Part shown: one piece after another, positions 1 to 12,526 of the stretch
Numbering within the stretch: position 1 is the first letter of the stretch
Layout: every line of letters starts with the position of its first letter
Program-made: the position numbers and the translations under genes
DNA from: an uncultured Pelagibacteraceae bacterium
Lineage (GTDB): Bacteria > Pseudomonadota > Alphaproteobacteria > Pelagibacterales > Pelagibacteraceae
Assembly: GCA_902571525.1 (NCBI GenBank)
Contig: CACGCL010000005.1
Location: 1-64,000, forward strand
Length of the DNA: 64,000 bases
Reading direction: 5' to 3'
Notes under the pieces: generated by a model
The model's database searches: none
What the model was told of the DNA's origin: nothing
Seen by the model: the letters and a program-made list of their open reading frames with translations, nothing else

Positions 1-40
1 AAGAGTTTTATTGTATTAACCTTTAACTCATGAGTTGTAA

Positions 41-1234
41 TTGACTTTAAAACGAAAAAAAAAGACTTCGTATTTTTCTAATTTTAACTCAGCTATTTTA
101 GTTTTTGAAAATAAATCAATATTTAAAGGTCTTGGATTAGGTTTCCAGGGTGATGTTACTGGAGAAATTTGTTTTAACACTTCGCTAACTGGATATCAAG
201 AAATTATATCAGATCCTTCTTACGCTGGACAAATAATAAATTTCACATTTCCTCATATAGGAAATGTAGGGACAAATAATGAAGACATTGAGTCTGATAA
301 AGTCTGGACACGAGGCGTGATATTTAATTCAGAGATAACTAGTCCCTCAAATTATAGATCACTTCATAATTTGAATAATTGGCTTAAGAAAAATAAAGTG
401 GTTGGCATTACTGGTATTGACACTAGAAGTTTAACTAATTTTATTAGAGATAAAGGTGCCCCCAAAGGTACTATAGCCAATAACAAAAATGGTAAATTCA
501 ATATTAGTAAGTTATTAAAAAAAACAATAAATTGGCCTGGTTTAAAAGGTATGGATCTTGCTAAAGAAGTTACAACTCCAAAAACTTATATTTGGAAGGG
601 ATACAAAACTTGGAAAAAGATAAATGGTTATGAAAAAAATAAAAATAAGAAATTTAAAATTGTTGCAATAGACTATGGTATCAAAAAAAATATACTTAGA
701 TATTTTTCTGATTACGATTGTGAAGTTAGAGTAGTTTCTTGCAAAAAAAAATCAAAGGAAATACTTGAACTTAAGCCGCATGGTGTATTTTTATCCAATG
801 GACCTGGCGATCCAGCTGCAACGGGAAAGTATGCAATTAACGTAGTCAAAGATTTAATCAAATGTGGTTTACCTTTGTTTGGAATTTGTTTAGGACATCA
901 AATATTAGCGTTAGCTTTGAGTGCAAAAACAAGAAAGATGAAATTAGGACATAGAGGTGCTAATCACCCTGTAAAAAACTTAACAACTAATAAAGTTGAA
1001 ATAACAAGTCAAAATCATGGTTTCGAAGTAATCAAAGAAAGTTTAAAAAAAAATACTGAAATTACACATCAATCCTTATTTGACAATTCTATTGAGGGTA
1101 TAAGATTAAAAAATAAACCAGTTTTTTCTGTTCAATATCATCCTGAAGCAAACCCAGGTCCTCAAGATAGTAAATATTTATTCAACCATTTCATAAACTA
1201 TGTAAGAAAATATGCCAAAAAGAAAAGACATTAA
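41..1234 (+). CDS. carA: Carbamoyl phosphate synthase small (glutaminase) subunit
   Basis: Hydrolyses glutamine and passes ammonia to CarB to make carbamoyl phosphate for arginine and pyrimidine synthesis. The protein has the CarA N-terminal domain (TGYQEI and DPSYAGQ motifs, about residues 50-65) followed by a class I glutamine amidotransferase domain. The nucleophile is Cys283 in GICLGHQ, and His367 and Glu369 lie in QYHPEA. Length (397 aa) is normal. The start is a TTG at 41: an in-frame stop sits at 38-40, and the conserved SAILVFEN segment needs a start very near there. A run of nine A (55-63) follows the start. The end overlaps carB by 23 bp, which implies translational coupling. Bases 1-40 upstream hold no recognisable gene. 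Confidence 0.95.
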   Translation: MTLKRKKKTSYFSNFNSAILVFENKSIFKGLGLGFQGDVTGEICFNTSLTGYQEIISDPSYAGQIINFTFPHIGNVGTNNEDIESDKVWTRGVIFNSEITSPSNYRSLHNLNNWLKKNKVVGITGIDTRSLTNFIRDKGAPKGTIANNKNGKFNISKLLKKTINWPGLKGMDLAKEVTTPKTYIWKGYKTWKKINGYEKNKNKKFKIVAIDYGIKKNILRYFSDYDCEVRVVSCKKKSKEILELKPHGVFLSNGPGDPAATGKYAINVVKDLIKCGLPLFGICLGHQILALALSAKTRKMKLGHRGANHPVKNLTTNKVEITSQNHGFEVIKESLKKNTEITHQSLFDNSIEGIRLKNKPVFSVQYHPEANPGPQDSKYLFNHFINYVRKYAKKKRH

Positions 1235-4200
1235 AAAAATATTAGTTATAGGTGCAGGTCCTATAATCATTGGTCAAGCGTGTGAGTTTGACTATTCTGG
1301 AACTCAAGCTTGTAAGGCTTTAAAAGATGAGGGATATAAAGTAATATTAATCAATTCTAATCCAGCTACAATAATGACTGACCCTGAGGTTGCAGATAAA
1401 ACATACATTGAACCAATAACATTAGAAGTTCTTGAAGAAGTTATAAAAAAAGATAAGCCTGATGCAATCTTGCCAACTATGGGTGGGCAAACTGCTTTAA
1501 ATCTTGCAATTAATGCAGAAAAAAATGGTTTATTAAAAAAATATGAAATTGAACTTATAGGAGCTAATTCTAAAGCTATAGGTAATGCTGAAGATAGAAA
1601 GAAATTTAGAAAGAATATGTCTGACATTGGTTTGGATTTACCTAAATCTGAAATCCTGAACAATTTTTCTAATTCTAAAAAATGTCTTACAAAAATTGGT
1701 TTACCAGCAATAATTAGGCCTTCATTTACTTTGGGTGGGTTAGGTGGTGGAATTGCAAGAACAAAAAAAGATTTTTTCAAAATTGTTAAAGAAGGAATGA
1801 GAGAGTCTCCTCAAAATCAGGTTTTAGTTGAAGAATGTCTTGATGGATGGAAAGAGTTCGAAATGGAAGTGGTGAGAGACAAAAACGATAACTGTATAAT
1901 AATTTGTTCTATTGAAAATGTTGATCCGATGGGCACTCATACAGGTGACTCTGTTACAATTGCTCCAGCATTAACATTAACTGATAAAGAATATCAAATA
2001 ATGAGAAATGCATCAATTGCATGCTTAAGAAAAATTGGAGTTGAGACTGGTGGTTCTAACGTTCAATTTGCAATAAATCCAAAAAATGGAAGAATGGTTA
2101 TAATTGAAATGAATCCAAGAGTTTCAAGATCTTCCGCATTAGCATCTAAAGCGACGGGGTTTCCAATAGCAAAAATAGCAGCAAAATTAGCTGTGGGATA
2201 TACTTTAGACGAACTTCAAAATGAAATAACTAAAGTTACACCAGCATCTTTTGAACCAACTATAGATTATGTTGTCACAAAGGTTCCAAGATTTACTTTT
2301 GAAAAATTTTCAGACACAGATGCCGTTTTAGGAACGTCAATGAGATCTGTAGGTGAGGCAATGGCAATTGGTAGGAATTTTAAAGAGTCTTTTCAAAAAG
2401 CTCTTGTTTCACTTGAAATAGGTTTATCTGGTTTAGATAATATATTTAATTTTAGTAAACAAGAAATTTTAAAAAAATTAAAAATAAATATACCTAATAA
2501 ATTACTTTTAATTGCTGAAGCCTTTAGAAAGAAAATTTCATTGAATAAGATTCACAATTTATCAAAAGTTGATCCTTGGTTTTTGAATCAAATCAAAGAA
2601 TTGGTAGATGAAGAAAATAAATTAATTTCAAGAGGATTGCCAAAAAAATTTGAGGAATTTAACAGGATAAAGTCTATTGGTTTTTCTGATAAAAAAATAT
2701 CTCAATTAGTTAAAATCAATGAAATTATTGTAAAATCAAAAAGAAAAGCTTTAAAAGTTTTGCCGGTGTTTAAAAAAGTTGATACGTGCGCAGCAGAATT
2801 TAAGTCTTTTACTCCTTATATGTATTCATCATATCAAAGAAATTTTTCATTTAGAACTGAATGTGAGTCTGAACCAACTAATAAAAATAAAATTATAATA
2901 CTTGGAGGTGGTCCAAATAGAATTGGTCAAGGAATAGAATTTGATTATTGCTGTTGTCAAGCTAGTTTTTCTTTAAAAGAAGCTGGATTTGAGACAATAA
3001 TGATTAATTGTAATCCCGAAACTGTCTCTACAGATTATGACACAAGCGATCGGTTATATTTTGAACCTTTAATTGAGGAATATGTTGAAAATATAATTTT
3101 AAAGGAAAAATCTAATGGTAAACTGTTAGGAATTATTGCACAATTTGGTGGTCAAACTCCAATTAAACTTGCAAAATTTTTGCACGATAATAAATTACCG
3201 ATTTTAGGCACACAATACAAGTCAATTGATCTAGCTGAGGACAGAGATAGATTTAGAGAATTATTAATTAAATTAAGATTAAAACAAGCCGAAAGTGGCA
3301 TTGCTTATAAATTTGATCAAGCAATAAAAGTTGCGGAGAGGATTGGTTTGCCTGTTTTAGTTAGACCTTCATATGTCTTAGGGGGACGAGCAATGGAAAT
3401 TGTTTATGATAAAAGTCAATTAAAACAATTTATTAATGAAGCCTTTAAGGCATCAGAAAAAAACCCAATTTTGATAGACAAGTTTATCGATAATGCAATG
3501 GAAGTTGATGTAGATGCTATTTCGGATGGTAAAGATGTTTATGTAGCTGGGATAATGCAGCATATTGAAGAGGCTGGTATACACTCTGGAGATTCTGCGT
3601 GTTGTTTACCTCCTGTATCTATTAAAGAAAATATTTTACGAGAACTAAAAATACAAACTAAGAAGCTTGCATTATCCTTAGAAGTTATAGGATTTATAAA
3701 TATACAATTTGCTATTAAAAATGATGAAATATTCGTAATTGAAGTTAATCCAAGAGCAAGTAGAACTGTACCTTTTGTCTCTAAAGCAAATGGTATTCCG
3801 CTCGCAAAAATTGCATCAAGAATAATGTCAGGTGAAAAATTAAGTAAATTTAAATTAAGATATAAAACAAATAAAAAATATGCTGTTAAAGAAGCTGTTT
3901 TTCCTTTCAATAAATTTCCAGATAGCGATGTACTACTAGGCCCAGAAATGAAATCTACAGGCGAGGTCATGGGATTTGACAACGACTTTGGGATGGCAGT
4001 TGCTAAAAGCCAAATTGCAGCCTCCAACTCTTTACCAACTAAAGGGATGGCATTTCTTTCTGTAAAAGACTCACATAAACAAGAAGTGATTGGAATTGCT
4101 CAAAGGCTTGTAAAAATGGGTTTTAAATTATCAGCAACAAAAGGGACGGCAAAAATTCTCAATGAAAATAATATGAAATGTATAATGATTAACAAAGTTA

Positions 4201-4436
4201 GTAGTGGCAGACCGCACATAGTTGATATTCTGAACTCAAAAAAAATCTCATTGGTTATTAATACGGGTGGTGGTGTGAGTGAGAATAGAATTAATGATGC
4301 TAGAGCTTTAAGACGTGGAACTTTAATTAATAAAGTGCCCTACTGTACAAATATGTCGACTGCTTATTCTTTTTTGGAAGCTATAAAATCTTTAAAAACA
4401 AAAAAGGTGACTGTTAATTCTTTGCAGGAGAGCTAA
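1212..4436 (+). CDS. carB: Carbamoyl phosphate synthase large subunit
   Basis: Makes carbamoyl phosphate from bicarbonate, ATP and the ammonia delivered by CarA. At 1074 aa it is full length. It has two homologous ATP-grasp halves: the first begins with [18 protein letters not shown] near residue 14, the second with [19 protein letters not shown] near residue 563. Each carries a conserved NPR metal-binding segment ([18 protein letters not shown] and [18 protein letters not shown]). A C-terminal MGS-like allosteric domain follows from about residue 940. The ATG at 1212 lies inside the end of carA. The stop is 1 bp from the convergent gene at 4438, so no terminator fits between them. Confidence 0.97.
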   Translation: MPKRKDIKKILVIGAGPIIIGQACEFDYSGTQACKALKDEGYKVILINSNPATIMTDPEVADKTYIEPITLEVLEEVIKKDKPDAILPTMGGQTALNLAINAEKNGLLKKYEIELIGANSKAIGNAEDRKKFRKNMSDIGLDLPKSEILNNFSNSKKCLTKIGLPAIIRPSFTLGGLGGGIARTKKDFFKIVKEGMRESPQNQVLVEECLDGWKEFEMEVVRDKNDNCIIICSIENVDPMGTHTGDSVTIAPALTLTDKEYQIMRNASIACLRKIGVETGGSNVQFAINPKNGRMVIIEMNPRVSRSSALASKATGFPIAKIAAKLAVGYTLDELQNEITKVTPASFEPTIDYVVTKVPRFTFEKFSDTDAVLGTSMRSVGEAMAIGRNFKESFQKALVSLEIGLSGLDNIFNFSKQEILKKLKINIPNKLLLIAEAFRKKISLNKIHNLSKVDPWFLNQIKELVDEENKLISRGLPKKFEEFNRIKSIGFSDKKISQLVKINEIIVKSKRKALKVLPVFKKVDTCAAEFKSFTPYMYSSYQRNFSFRTECESEPTNKNKIIILGGGPNRIGQGIEFDYCCCQASFSLKEAGFETIMINCNPETVSTDYDTSDRLYFEPLIEEYVENIILKEKSNGKLLGIIAQFGGQTPIKLAKFLHDNKLPILGTQYKSIDLAEDRDRFRELLIKLRLKQAESGIAYKFDQAIKVAERIGLPVLVRPSYVLGGRAMEIVYDKSQLKQFINEAFKASEKNPILIDKFIDNAMEVDVDAISDGKDVYVAGIMQHIEEAGIHSGDSACCLPPVSIKENILRELKIQTKKLALSLEVIGFINIQFAIKNDEIFVIEVNPRASRTVPFVSKANGIPLAKIASRIMSGEKLSKFKLRYKTNKKYAVKEAVFPFNKFPDSDVLLGPEMKSTGEVMGFDNDFGMAVAKSQIAASNSLPTKGMAFLSVKDSHKQEVIGIAQRLVKMGFKLSATKGTAKILNENNMKCIMINKVSSGRPHIVDILNSKKISLVINTGGGVSENRINDARALRRGTLINKVPYCTNMSTAYSFLEAIKSLKTKKVTVNSLQES

Positions 4437-4437
4437 T

Positions 4438-5100
4438 TTAAATTACTTTCCAGTCTGTCTTAAATGTTACATAGTTCACTTGTAAACATCTTCTCTCTTT
4501 TAAAATTTCCTTCTTTTCCATGCCATGCCATGTATCTGGTCCACTTGAGAAAAAATACCCATAATTATCTCTATAGGGAACAGTTTTTGTTAAATTAAGA
4601 TTTTTATCATAAAAATCTGTTCCAAGATCCTCACTTTCATTTTCTTTGTTAACAAATAAAAGGCAAGACATTAGTTTTTCTTTGATATCGCAATGTGGTT
4701 TTAACCAAAAACCTTTTCTATCACATATTACTTCTACTCTTACATAAGAGTTTGAAAGATCTTTATTGATTAATTTTGATATTTTATTATGTGTTTCCTT
4801 GCTTTGGAGTTCCTCAATCAAACTTTTTAATGCAGGGAAATTTTTATCATTTTCCTTAGTTATAAAGCATCTAAATTTCAAAGCTTTGCCTCCATCTGAA
4901 ATGCCTTCTCTAAATTCACCTTGACCCCCATCAATTGCTCTTGTGCCATCGTAATCCAAGTTATGCTCTATCGGGTTAGCAATATCAGCTTTAATAATTT
5001 CGTTAATTTGATCTTTAGTTAGTGGTTTATTTAACTCCCAATGATTAAAAGGGTCATTAAATTTAGTTGAATTATTATTTAGCGAATTTAAAAAAGCCAT
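4438..5100 (-). CDS. 2-oxoglutarate/Fe(II) oxygenase-like protein
   Basis: Probable non-haem iron dioxygenase of the prolyl-4-hydroxylase-like fold; the substrate cannot be told. In its 220 aa one sees a candidate facial triad: His136 and Asp138 in KPHCD, and His192 in DTWHGME, with an arginine (203/204) placed where 2-oxoglutarate would bind, followed by LQVNYV. No signal peptide or membrane segment is seen, so it is probably cytoplasmic. It lies 2 bp downstream of the ELM1-family gene on the same strand, so the two are probably cotranscribed. The family call comes from motif spacing only; a double-stranded beta-helix protein of another function is possible. Confidence 0.6.
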   Translation of the reverse strand: MAFLNSLNNNSTKFNDPFNHWELNKPLTKDQINEIIKADIANPIEHNLDYDGTRAIDGGQGEFREGISDGGKALKFRCFITKENDKNFPALKSLIEELQSKETHNKISKLINKDLSNSYVRVEVICDRKGFWLKPHCDIKEKLMSCLLFVNKENESEDLGTDFYDKNLNLTKTVPYRDNYGYFFSSGPDTWHGMEKKEILKERRCLQVNYVTFKTDWKVI

Positions 5101-5102
5101 CT

Positions 5103-6038
5103 TTATAGTTTATTTTTTATTTCATAAGCTATTCTTTTAGTTTCATCAAGTTTTTCGTAATTCCAAGTCTCTAGTTTTTCGTCAAATTCCCTGATGATAT
5201 TCATTTTTTCAAATAGTTTTCTAAATTTTTGAAATCTTGTATCTTTCTTTGAAGGCGGTATCATTGCCACATATAAGGGTTTGCCAGTTAAAGCAGCTTC
5301 TGAGATCATTGAACTAGAGTCACAAGTAACTATTAAATAATCTGCTACACCTAAGGATGATAAGTAAGCATTTTTGTCAACCCTGTCTATAATCAAATGT
5401 TCCTCACTAAAGAATTTTTTTGCAAGTTCAATTGTTTTAATTGGTGTTCGATTAGAAGGTATTACTATTAACTGAAAATCTTTATTTAAAATTTGCTTAC
5501 TAATTTTTGAAAAAATATTGAGTATATTCTGATTTGAATATGTATAATATTTATTGGGACCGCCCAAGACAAGGGTTATAATTTTTTTTTCTTTTGTCAA
5601 TCGATCTGATAGATAATTTTTTTTTTCTTCAATCTCAGTTAAAGTCAAATAGTGAATTGCACCTTTGGAAGTTATAATATTATCTCCTTTTAAAGCGTCA
5701 TGCTCGGGAGAAATAATATAATCAAAGTTTTGGAAATTGACTTTTGGATCCTGAATATGAATATTTTTTATTTTTTTGTTACTAATTTTTTTAAGAAATA
5801 TCGACGGAATAACACTTTTTCTTCCACAAGATATAATTATATCAAATTCTCTTTGAATTTTATTTTTAAAAACAAAATTTTTAATAGGCGTAAATTTTGG
5901 GGGAATAAATTTCCAAAAATTATTTAATTCAACTTTTTCGTGAAAATATTCTAAATCAAGGGCTTTAGCTAATCCTTCAACTTGACTTATCATTCCGTGT
6001 AATCCCTCTGTCAATAATAACCCTTTTAATTTACTCAT
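5103..6038 (-). CDS. ELM1/DUF1022 family protein
   Basis: Member of the mitochondrial fission ELM1-like family (DUF1022), which is widespread in alphaproteobacteria and has a glycosyltransferase-B-like fold; its bacterial function is not established. The N-terminus has the typical segment GLLLTEGLHGMISQVEGLA. Further on come DIIISCGRKSVIPSIFLKK, HIQDPK, a VLGGPNKYY segment near residue 158 and TCDSSSMISEAALTGKPLY near residue 240, the last resembling a nucleotide-sugar binding region. The 311 aa length is usual. It is divergent from trxB with only 21 bp between starts and is followed by the oxygenase-like gene. Confidence 0.7.
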   Translation of the reverse strand: MSKLKGLLLTEGLHGMISQVEGLAKALDLEYFHEKVELNNFWKFIPPKFTPIKNFVFKNKIQREFDIIISCGRKSVIPSIFLKKISNKKIKNIHIQDPKVNFQNFDYIISPEHDALKGDNIITSKGAIHYLTLTEIEEKKNYLSDRLTKEKKIITLVLGGPNKYYTYSNQNILNIFSKISKQILNKDFQLIVIPSNRTPIKTIELAKKFFSEEHLIIDRVDKNAYLSSLGVADYLIVTCDSSSMISEAALTGKPLYVAMIPPSKKDTRFQKFRKLFEKMNIIREFDEKLETWNYEKLDETKRIAYEIKNKL

Positions 6039-6059
6039 AAATTACTATATAGCTTTGAT

Positions 6060-7004
6060 ATGAATCAAAATCCAACTAAACACACAAAATTGTTAATAAT
6101 TGGATCGGGCCCAGCCGGATATACTGCAGCTGTTTATGCAGCAAGAGCTTTACTGAAACCAATAATGGTTACGGGAATGGAACCAGGCGGACAATTAACA
6201 ACTACTACTGATGTTGAAAATTATCCTGGATTTGCTGAAGTTATTCAAGGACCTTGGTTAATGGAACAAATGAGAGATCAAGCAAAAGCTGTGGGCACAG
6301 AGATGATTGAAGATCATATTTCATCTGTAAATCTTAAATCAAAACCTTTTGAAGCAATAGGTGATGATGGGCAAAAGTATACAGCTGACTCGATCATTAT
6401 CTCAACTGGTGCGCAAGCTAGGTGGTTAAATTTAGAGTCTGAACAAAAATTTAGAGGTTTTGGAGTATCAGCATGTGCAACATGTGATGGATTTTTTTTT
6501 AAAGATAAAACCGTTGCAGTAGTTGGTGGAGGTAATGCTGCTGTAGAGGAGGCAATGTTTCTTACAAAATTTGCTTCAAATGTTAAGTTAATACACAGAA
6601 GAAATGAATTAAGGGCAGAAAAAATGCTTCAAGAAAAATTAATTAGCAACAAAAAAATTGAAATTATCTGGGATAGTGTTGTTGAAGAAGTTGTAGGTGA
6701 TGATAATCCAAAAAATGTAAAAGGTTTAAAAATAAAAAACGTTAAAACAAGTAAAGTTAATGAATTAAAAGTAGATGGTTTATTTGTAGCAATAGGACAT
6801 GATCCCGCTACAAATTTATTTAAAGATCAGCTAGAAATGGATAATGAAGGTTATCTAAATACAAAACCAGACTCTACAGAGACAAATATTCCTGGTGTTT
6901 TTGCTGCTGGAGATGTTAAAGATAAAATTTTTAGACAAGCCGTAACAGCAGCAGGAATGGGCTGTATGGCTGCCCTTGAAGCAGAGAAATTTTTGTCACA
7001 TTAA
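6060..7004 (+). CDS. trxB: Thioredoxin reductase
   Basis: NADPH-dependent FAD disulfide reductase that reduces thioredoxin. The N-terminal FAD-binding motif IGSGPAGYTAAVYAARA lies near residue 14. The redox-active CATC pair is Cys139 and Cys142, followed by DGFFF. The NADPH motif VGGGNAAVEEAMFL follows, and the C-terminal FAD motif is GVFAAGDVKDKIFRQAVTAAG. Length (314 aa) is normal and the start is the ATG at 6060. The next gene begins 4 bp after the stop, so they probably form one transcript. Confidence 0.97.
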   Translation: MNQNPTKHTKLLIIGSGPAGYTAAVYAARALLKPIMVTGMEPGGQLTTTTDVENYPGFAEVIQGPWLMEQMRDQAKAVGTEMIEDHISSVNLKSKPFEAIGDDGQKYTADSIIISTGAQARWLNLESEQKFRGFGVSACATCDGFFFKDKTVAVVGGGNAAVEEAMFLTKFASNVKLIHRRNELRAEKMLQEKLISNKKIEIIWDSVVEEVVGDDNPKNVKGLKIKNVKTSKVNELKVDGLFVAIGHDPATNLFKDQLEMDNEGYLNTKPDSTETNIPGVFAAGDVKDKIFRQAVTAAGMGCMAALEAEKFLSH

Positions 7005-7007
7005 TTA

Positions 7008-7955
7008 ATGAAAAATAACCTGCATGTTTTTTTAGGAGCAACAGTTGCTGATGCAGCATCGAGACCATTGCACTGGGTTTATAATCAAAAAAAAATAAAC
7101 CAATATATCAAAGGGAAAAAGGATTATACTTTTTTGAAAAAAAACAGAAGTCCTTTTTACAACATTAAAACTGGAAAAGTCTCAGGATATAACGAAGCTG
7201 GTCAAACTATGTTTAAAACTTTACTTGAGGGTCACGAGAATATTGAGGAGAGGTTTAAAAAAAATATTTTAAAAATATTTGGTCCCGGAAGTGAATATTG
7301 GAAAAATCTAAAATTAAGGTCAAAATATAGAAAAATAAAAGATTGGCGTGGAATAATTCAAGGTCCTTGGATACATCAAAGCATTATAGAGACTATAGCT
7401 AATATTAATAAAAAAAAAAAATTTACAGGTGGAATTAAAGTAAATGAGTCAGATGGTTATTGTTCAACACTTCCTTATTTTTTATATTTTAATGATTTAA
7501 AATCTTTAAAAAAAGTTATTTCCATAACCACAGTTTCCAAATTAAGTATTAAGTATAGTTTAGCTAAATTTAATTTATTAGACCTCGCATTGAAAGGCTC
7601 TAAAGACCCATTAAAAGAATTTATTAAAAAATTTAAAAAAACTTCTTATTTTAGTGAAATTGTTAAGGATATGATTAGTTTAAAAAAGCTAAGGAAACAT
7701 CCTCATGCTAAGATGGTTAAAAAATTAGGAATGGCATGCAGTTATCCTGGAACATTTAATAGTTCCATTCATGCTATAGTGAGTTCGAACTCTTACAAAA
7801 CAGCTATATTAAAAACTATAAAAGCAGGTGGATGTAGTTGCTCACGATCTAACTTTATAGGTGCTTATTTTGCCGCATTAAAGGGGATAGATACAATACC
7901 TAAAAAATGGATAAAAAAAACTTTACCAGCACTAAAAATATTAAAACAAAAATAA
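7008..7955 (+). CDS. ADP-ribosylglycohydrolase-like protein, metal sites degenerate
   Basis: Resembles the ADP-ribosylglycohydrolase / J1-crystallin family. The N-terminus (GATVADAASRPLHWVYN) and C-terminus (GAYFAALKGIDTIPKKW) match the family. Active members bind two Mg ions through an early DDT motif and a late GGDTDT motif. Here the early site reads GYNEAGQTM and the late one GGCSCSRSN, so the usual aspartates are missing. It may be a binding protein, a divergent enzyme or a non-hydrolase. It contains an in-frame run of twelve A (7410-7421). It lies directly downstream of trxB and converges with aspC, leaving a 3 bp gap. Confidence 0.6.
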   Translation: MKNNLHVFLGATVADAASRPLHWVYNQKKINQYIKGKKDYTFLKKNRSPFYNIKTGKVSGYNEAGQTMFKTLLEGHENIEERFKKNILKIFGPGSEYWKNLKLRSKYRKIKDWRGIIQGPWIHQSIIETIANINKKKKFTGGIKVNESDGYCSTLPYFLYFNDLKSLKKVISITTVSKLSIKYSLAKFNLLDLALKGSKDPLKEFIKKFKKTSYFSEIVKDMISLKKLRKHPHAKMVKKLGMACSYPGTFNSSIHAIVSSNSYKTAILKTIKAGGCSCSRSNFIGAYFAALKGIDTIPKKWIKKTLPALKILKQK

Positions 7956-7958
7956 AAT

Positions 7959-9176
<1,218 letters not shown>

Positions 9177-9195
9177 TTAATACTTTGTTTAATAT

Positions 9196-11370
9196 ATGCA
9201 AAATACTTATCAAGATTTAATTTCAGATATACAGGGCAAAAATCCAAAGTTTGCAGGAAAACTAGAAGGTGGAAAAAAATTTAAAATTAAATCTGATTTT
9301 GTACCAGCAGGAGATCAGCCGCAGGCTATTAAAAAATTAGTAAAAAGTGCGAAAAAAGGAGAATTCAATCAAGTGTTATTAGGTGTTACTGGATCAGGTA
9401 AAACCTTTACAATGGCTAAAGTAATTGAAGAGACAAATAGACCAGCATTAATTTTAGCTCCTAATAAAACTTTAGCAGCACAGCTATACGGCGAAATGAA
9501 AAGTTTTTTTCCAGATAATGCCGTAGAATATTTTGTGTCTTACTATGATTATTATACACCTGAAGCTTATGTACCAAGATCTGATACATATATAGAAAAA
9601 GAGGCATCTATAAATGAGCAAATTGATAGAATGAGACATTCTGCTACAAGATCTTTATTAGAAAGAGACGATGTTTTAATTGTAGCAAGTGTATCGTGCA
9701 TTTATGGTTTGGGATCAGTTGAAGCATACAGTAAGATGACTTTAACACTTCAGAGAAATTATGATTATAACAGAGATCAAATAATTAAATCATTAGTTGC
9801 CTTGCAATACAAAAGAAATGATCAAAATTTTTATAGAGGAACATTTAGGGCTCGAGGTGAGTACCTAGAAATATTTCCTTCTCATTTAGAAGATAGAGCT
9901 TGGAGATTAAGTTTATTTGGAGATAAGTTAGAAAAAATAGAGGAATTTGATCCACTAACTGGAGATCAAGTAAGAGAATTAAACTTAATTAAAGTTTATG
10001 CTAATAGTCATTATATTACACCCAAGCCTACAATCGAACAGGCGGTTATAAATATTAGAAAAGAATTAGAAATTACTTTAAAAAAACATAAGTCAGAAAA
10101 TAAATTGTTGGAAGCTCAAAGATTAGAGGAGAGAACTAAGTTTGATTTGGAAATGATAGAAGCAACTGGATCATGTGCAGGAATTGAAAACTACTCAAGA
10201 TTTCTATCAGGCAGAAAACCAGGCGAACCTCCTCCAACTTTATTTGAGTACTTTCCTGATAATACGTTAGTATTTGTGGATGAATGCCATGTTACTGTAC
10301 CTCAGCTCAATGGTATGTTTAAAGGAGATAGATCTAGAAAAAGTACACTTGCTGAGTATGGTTTCAGACTTCCGTCGTGTATGGACAATAGACCACTAAA
10401 ATTTGAAGAATGGGATTTGATGAGAACTCAAACAATATTTGTATCTGCAACCCCTGGTCCTTGGGAGTTAGAACAGACTAAAGGGAAATTTATAGATCAA
10501 GTGATTAGACCAACAGGATTAATTGATCCACCTGTCGAAATAAAACCTGCTAAAAATCAAGTAGATGATTTGATGCATGAGTGTAAGAAAGTTATAGATA
10601 AAAATTATAGAGTTTTAGTTACCACTCTTACAAAAAAAATGGCTGAAGACTTAACAGAGTATCTTCACGAAAATGGAATTAAAGTAAGATACCTTCACTC
10701 TGATATTGATACACTGGAAAGAATAGAGATTATGCGTGACCTAAGAATGGGTGTGTTCGATGTTCTTGTAGGTATCAATCTACTAAGAGAAGGTCTTGAT
10801 ATACCTGAGTGTGCTCTTGTCGGAATTTTAGACGCTGATAAAGAAGGTTTCTTAAGATCAGAAACATCTTTAATTCAAACTATTGGTCGAGCAGCTAGGA
10901 ACGTTGATGGAAAAGTAATTCTATACGCTGATAGAGAAACGAAAAGTATTAAAAAGGCAATAAAGGAAACTGACAGAAGGAGGTCTATTCAAGTAGATTA
11001 TAATAAAAAACATAAGATTGATGCTAAATCGGTAAAAAAAGAAATTAGCGATATTTTGGAGAGTGTTTATGAAAAGGATTATGTAAAAATTAGCGAAGGT
11101 TCAAATATTGGTGGAAATTTAAAAAAACACCTCAAAGCTCTTGATAAAAAAATGAAAGAATCAGCATCTAATCTTGAATTTGAAGAAGCGGCAAAAATCC
11201 GAGATGAAATTAGAAAGTTGGAAAGCACGGAACTTGAAATAACTTTAAATCCTAAAATTAGACAATATGATGTAAAAAATAAGCTTTACCCAAAAGGTAG
11301 ATCTACTATGGGAATGCCGGGAACAAAGGTGACAAAAAAAAGAGATAAAAAGTGGAAGCACGAAAAATAA
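9196..11370 (+). CDS. uvrB: Excinuclease ABC subunit B
   Basis: Damage-verifying helicase-like subunit of nucleotide excision repair. It has Walker [11 protein letters not shown] near residue 64, the beta-hairpin region [12 protein letters not shown], Walker B VDECHV, the helicase motif [10 protein letters not shown] and a C-terminal UVR domain ([20 protein letters not shown]) that contacts UvrC. At 724 aa it is full length. The 37 bp upstream contain no GTTC-N7-GTTC box of the alphaproteobacterial LexA type, so SOS control is not evident. uvrC lies two genes downstream, and the next gene overlaps the uvrB end by 19 bp. Confidence 0.97.
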   Translation: MQNTYQDLISDIQGKNPKFAGKLEGGKKFKIKSDFVPAGDQPQAIKKLVKSAKKGEFNQVLLGVTGSGKTFTMAKVIEETNRPALILAPNKTLAAQLYGEMKSFFPDNAVEYFVSYYDYYTPEAYVPRSDTYIEKEASINEQIDRMRHSATRSLLERDDVLIVASVSCIYGLGSVEAYSKMTLTLQRNYDYNRDQIIKSLVALQYKRNDQNFYRGTFRARGEYLEIFPSHLEDRAWRLSLFGDKLEKIEEFDPLTGDQVRELNLIKVYANSHYITPKPTIEQAVINIRKELEITLKKHKSENKLLEAQRLEERTKFDLEMIEATGSCAGIENYSRFLSGRKPGEPPPTLFEYFPDNTLVFVDECHVTVPQLNGMFKGDRSRKSTLAEYGFRLPSCMDNRPLKFEEWDLMRTQTIFVSATPGPWELEQTKGKFIDQVIRPTGLIDPPVEIKPAKNQVDDLMHECKKVIDKNYRVLVTTLTKKMAEDLTEYLHENGIKVRYLHSDIDTLERIEIMRDLRMGVFDVLVGINLLREGLDIPECALVGILDADKEGFLRSETSLIQTIGRAARNVDGKVILYADRETKSIKKAIKETDRRRSIQVDYNKKHKIDAKSVKKEISDILESVYEKDYVKISEGSNIGGNLKKHLKALDKKMKESASNLEFEEAAKIRDEIRKLESTELEITLNPKIRQYDVKNKLYPKGRSTMGMPGTKVTKKRDKKWKHEK

Positions 11371-12104
11371 TTATTACTGGTGGAGCAACCAGAATTGGAG
11401 CTGCAATTGCTAAAAAATTATCTGGCACTAATAGAGAAATATTAATTCATTTTAATAAATCTAAATCAAAAGCTGAAAGTTTAAAAAAAGAACTGGAAAA
11501 AAAAGGAACGAGGATTTATTTAGTAAAAGGGGATTTAAGTAAAGAAAATGATGTAAATAAAATTGTAAAATATGCAAAATCAAAATTGAAATTTTTTGAC
11601 TGTTTGATTAACAATGCTTCATTGTTTGAAAACGACAAAATAGAAAATTTTACAACAAGTAGCTGGGATAAACATTTAAAAACAAATTTAAAAACACCTG
11701 CTTTATTATCAAAAGAATTTTCCAAAAATGTAAGAGGAAAAAACAATAATATAATTAATATAATTGATCAAAGAGTTTTTAAACTTACTCCTTATTTTTT
11801 TTCGTACACCATAAGTAAAACGGGACTTTATACTCTTACAAAAACTAGTGCTATGAGTTTAGCGCCAAACATAAGAGTCAATGGGATAGCGCCCGGACCA
11901 ACTATAAAAAATCAAAGGCAATCAGAAAAACACTTTAAAAAGCAGTATTTAGCAACTCCATTAAAAAGACAGGTTGAGGTTGAGGAAATTTGTAATGCAG
12001 TTGACTTTTTTATCAAAAATATGTCTATTACTGGTCAAGTTTTAGCAATTGACAGTGGACAAAATCTAAATTGGCAAACACCTGATATAATGGGCAAAGA
12101 ATGA
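11352..12104 (+). CDS. Short-chain dehydrogenase, pteridine reductase / FolM-like
   Basis: NAD(P)-dependent SDR of 250 aa. It has a cofactor motif [15 protein letters not shown] near the N-terminus, NNAS near residue 87 and the catalytic Tyr-x3-Lys in SYTISKTGL. The TGG-x-x-RIG form is typical of pteridine reductases and FolM (dihydromonapterin or dihydrofolate reductase). The gene overlaps folB by 4 bp, so a role in pterin or folate reduction is a fair inference; this could replace a classical FolA. The ATG at 11352 overlaps the end of uvrB. The specific substrate is not shown by the sequence. Confidence 0.75.
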   Translation: MEARKIIITGGATRIGAAIAKKLSGTNREILIHFNKSKSKAESLKKELEKKGTRIYLVKGDLSKENDVNKIVKYAKSKLKFFDCLINNASLFENDKIENFTTSSWDKHLKTNLKTPALLSKEFSKNVRGKNNNIINIIDQRVFKLTPYFFSYTISKTGLYTLTKTSAMSLAPNIRVNGIAPGPTIKNQRQSEKHFKKQYLATPLKRQVEVEEICNAVDFFIKNMSITGQVLAIDSGQNLNWQTPDIMGKE

Positions 12105-12526
12105 AGAAAAATAATTTTAAAATAATTAAAATAGACAAAAATAAAAGTTTATTTAATTATGAGAAAAAAATTTTAATTAAAGAATTAATTTTAAATTTAA
12201 AACTTGGGTATTACGAATTCGAAAAAGAAGATGCTCAAAAAGTTAAGTTTAATCTTGAGGTTTTTTATGAGGATAAAAAACCAACAAACGATGGTGATAT
12301 TAAATCAATAGTAAATTATGGAAAAATAGTGAAACTCATCAAAAAACTTACAAAAAATAAACATTATAATTTTCTTGAATCGCTCGCTGAGGATGTTTTT
12401 GATGTTCTGTTTAAAGATAAACGAATTGGAAAAATTATGCTCCAAATTGAAAAGTTAGAAATTTTAAAAGAATGTTCGTCAGTTGGTATTCAGATTACCA
12501 AAAAAAGAAGTTATGATAAGCTCTGA
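12101..12526 (+). CDS. folB: Dihydroneopterin aldolase-like protein
   Basis: Small T-fold protein (141 aa) similar to dihydroneopterin aldolase, which cleaves dihydroneopterin in folate synthesis. The family pattern is visible in the [19 protein letters not shown] segment (usually IGxxxxExxxxQ), in IVNYGKIV and in the acidic [10 protein letters not shown] segment; similarity is moderate. An N-terminal extension of about 25 residues precedes the domain. ATGA overlaps on the upstream side and an overlap with uvrC downstream show tight packing. Placement after the pteridine-reductase-like SDR supports the folate assignment. Confidence 0.8.
   Translation: MKKNNFKIIKIDKNKSLFNYEKKILIKELILNLKLGYYEFEKEDAQKVKFNLEVFYEDKKPTNDGDIKSIVNYGKIVKLIKKLTKNKHYNFLESLAEDVFDVLFKDKRIGKIMLQIEKLEILKECSSVGIQITKKRSYDKL

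Noticed and set aside
3539..4027. Long open frame on the minus strand inside carB
   Set aside because: It mirrors carB codons, shows no family features, and overlaps a highly conserved gene fully; similar shadows within uvrC, smc and ctaD were also dropped.
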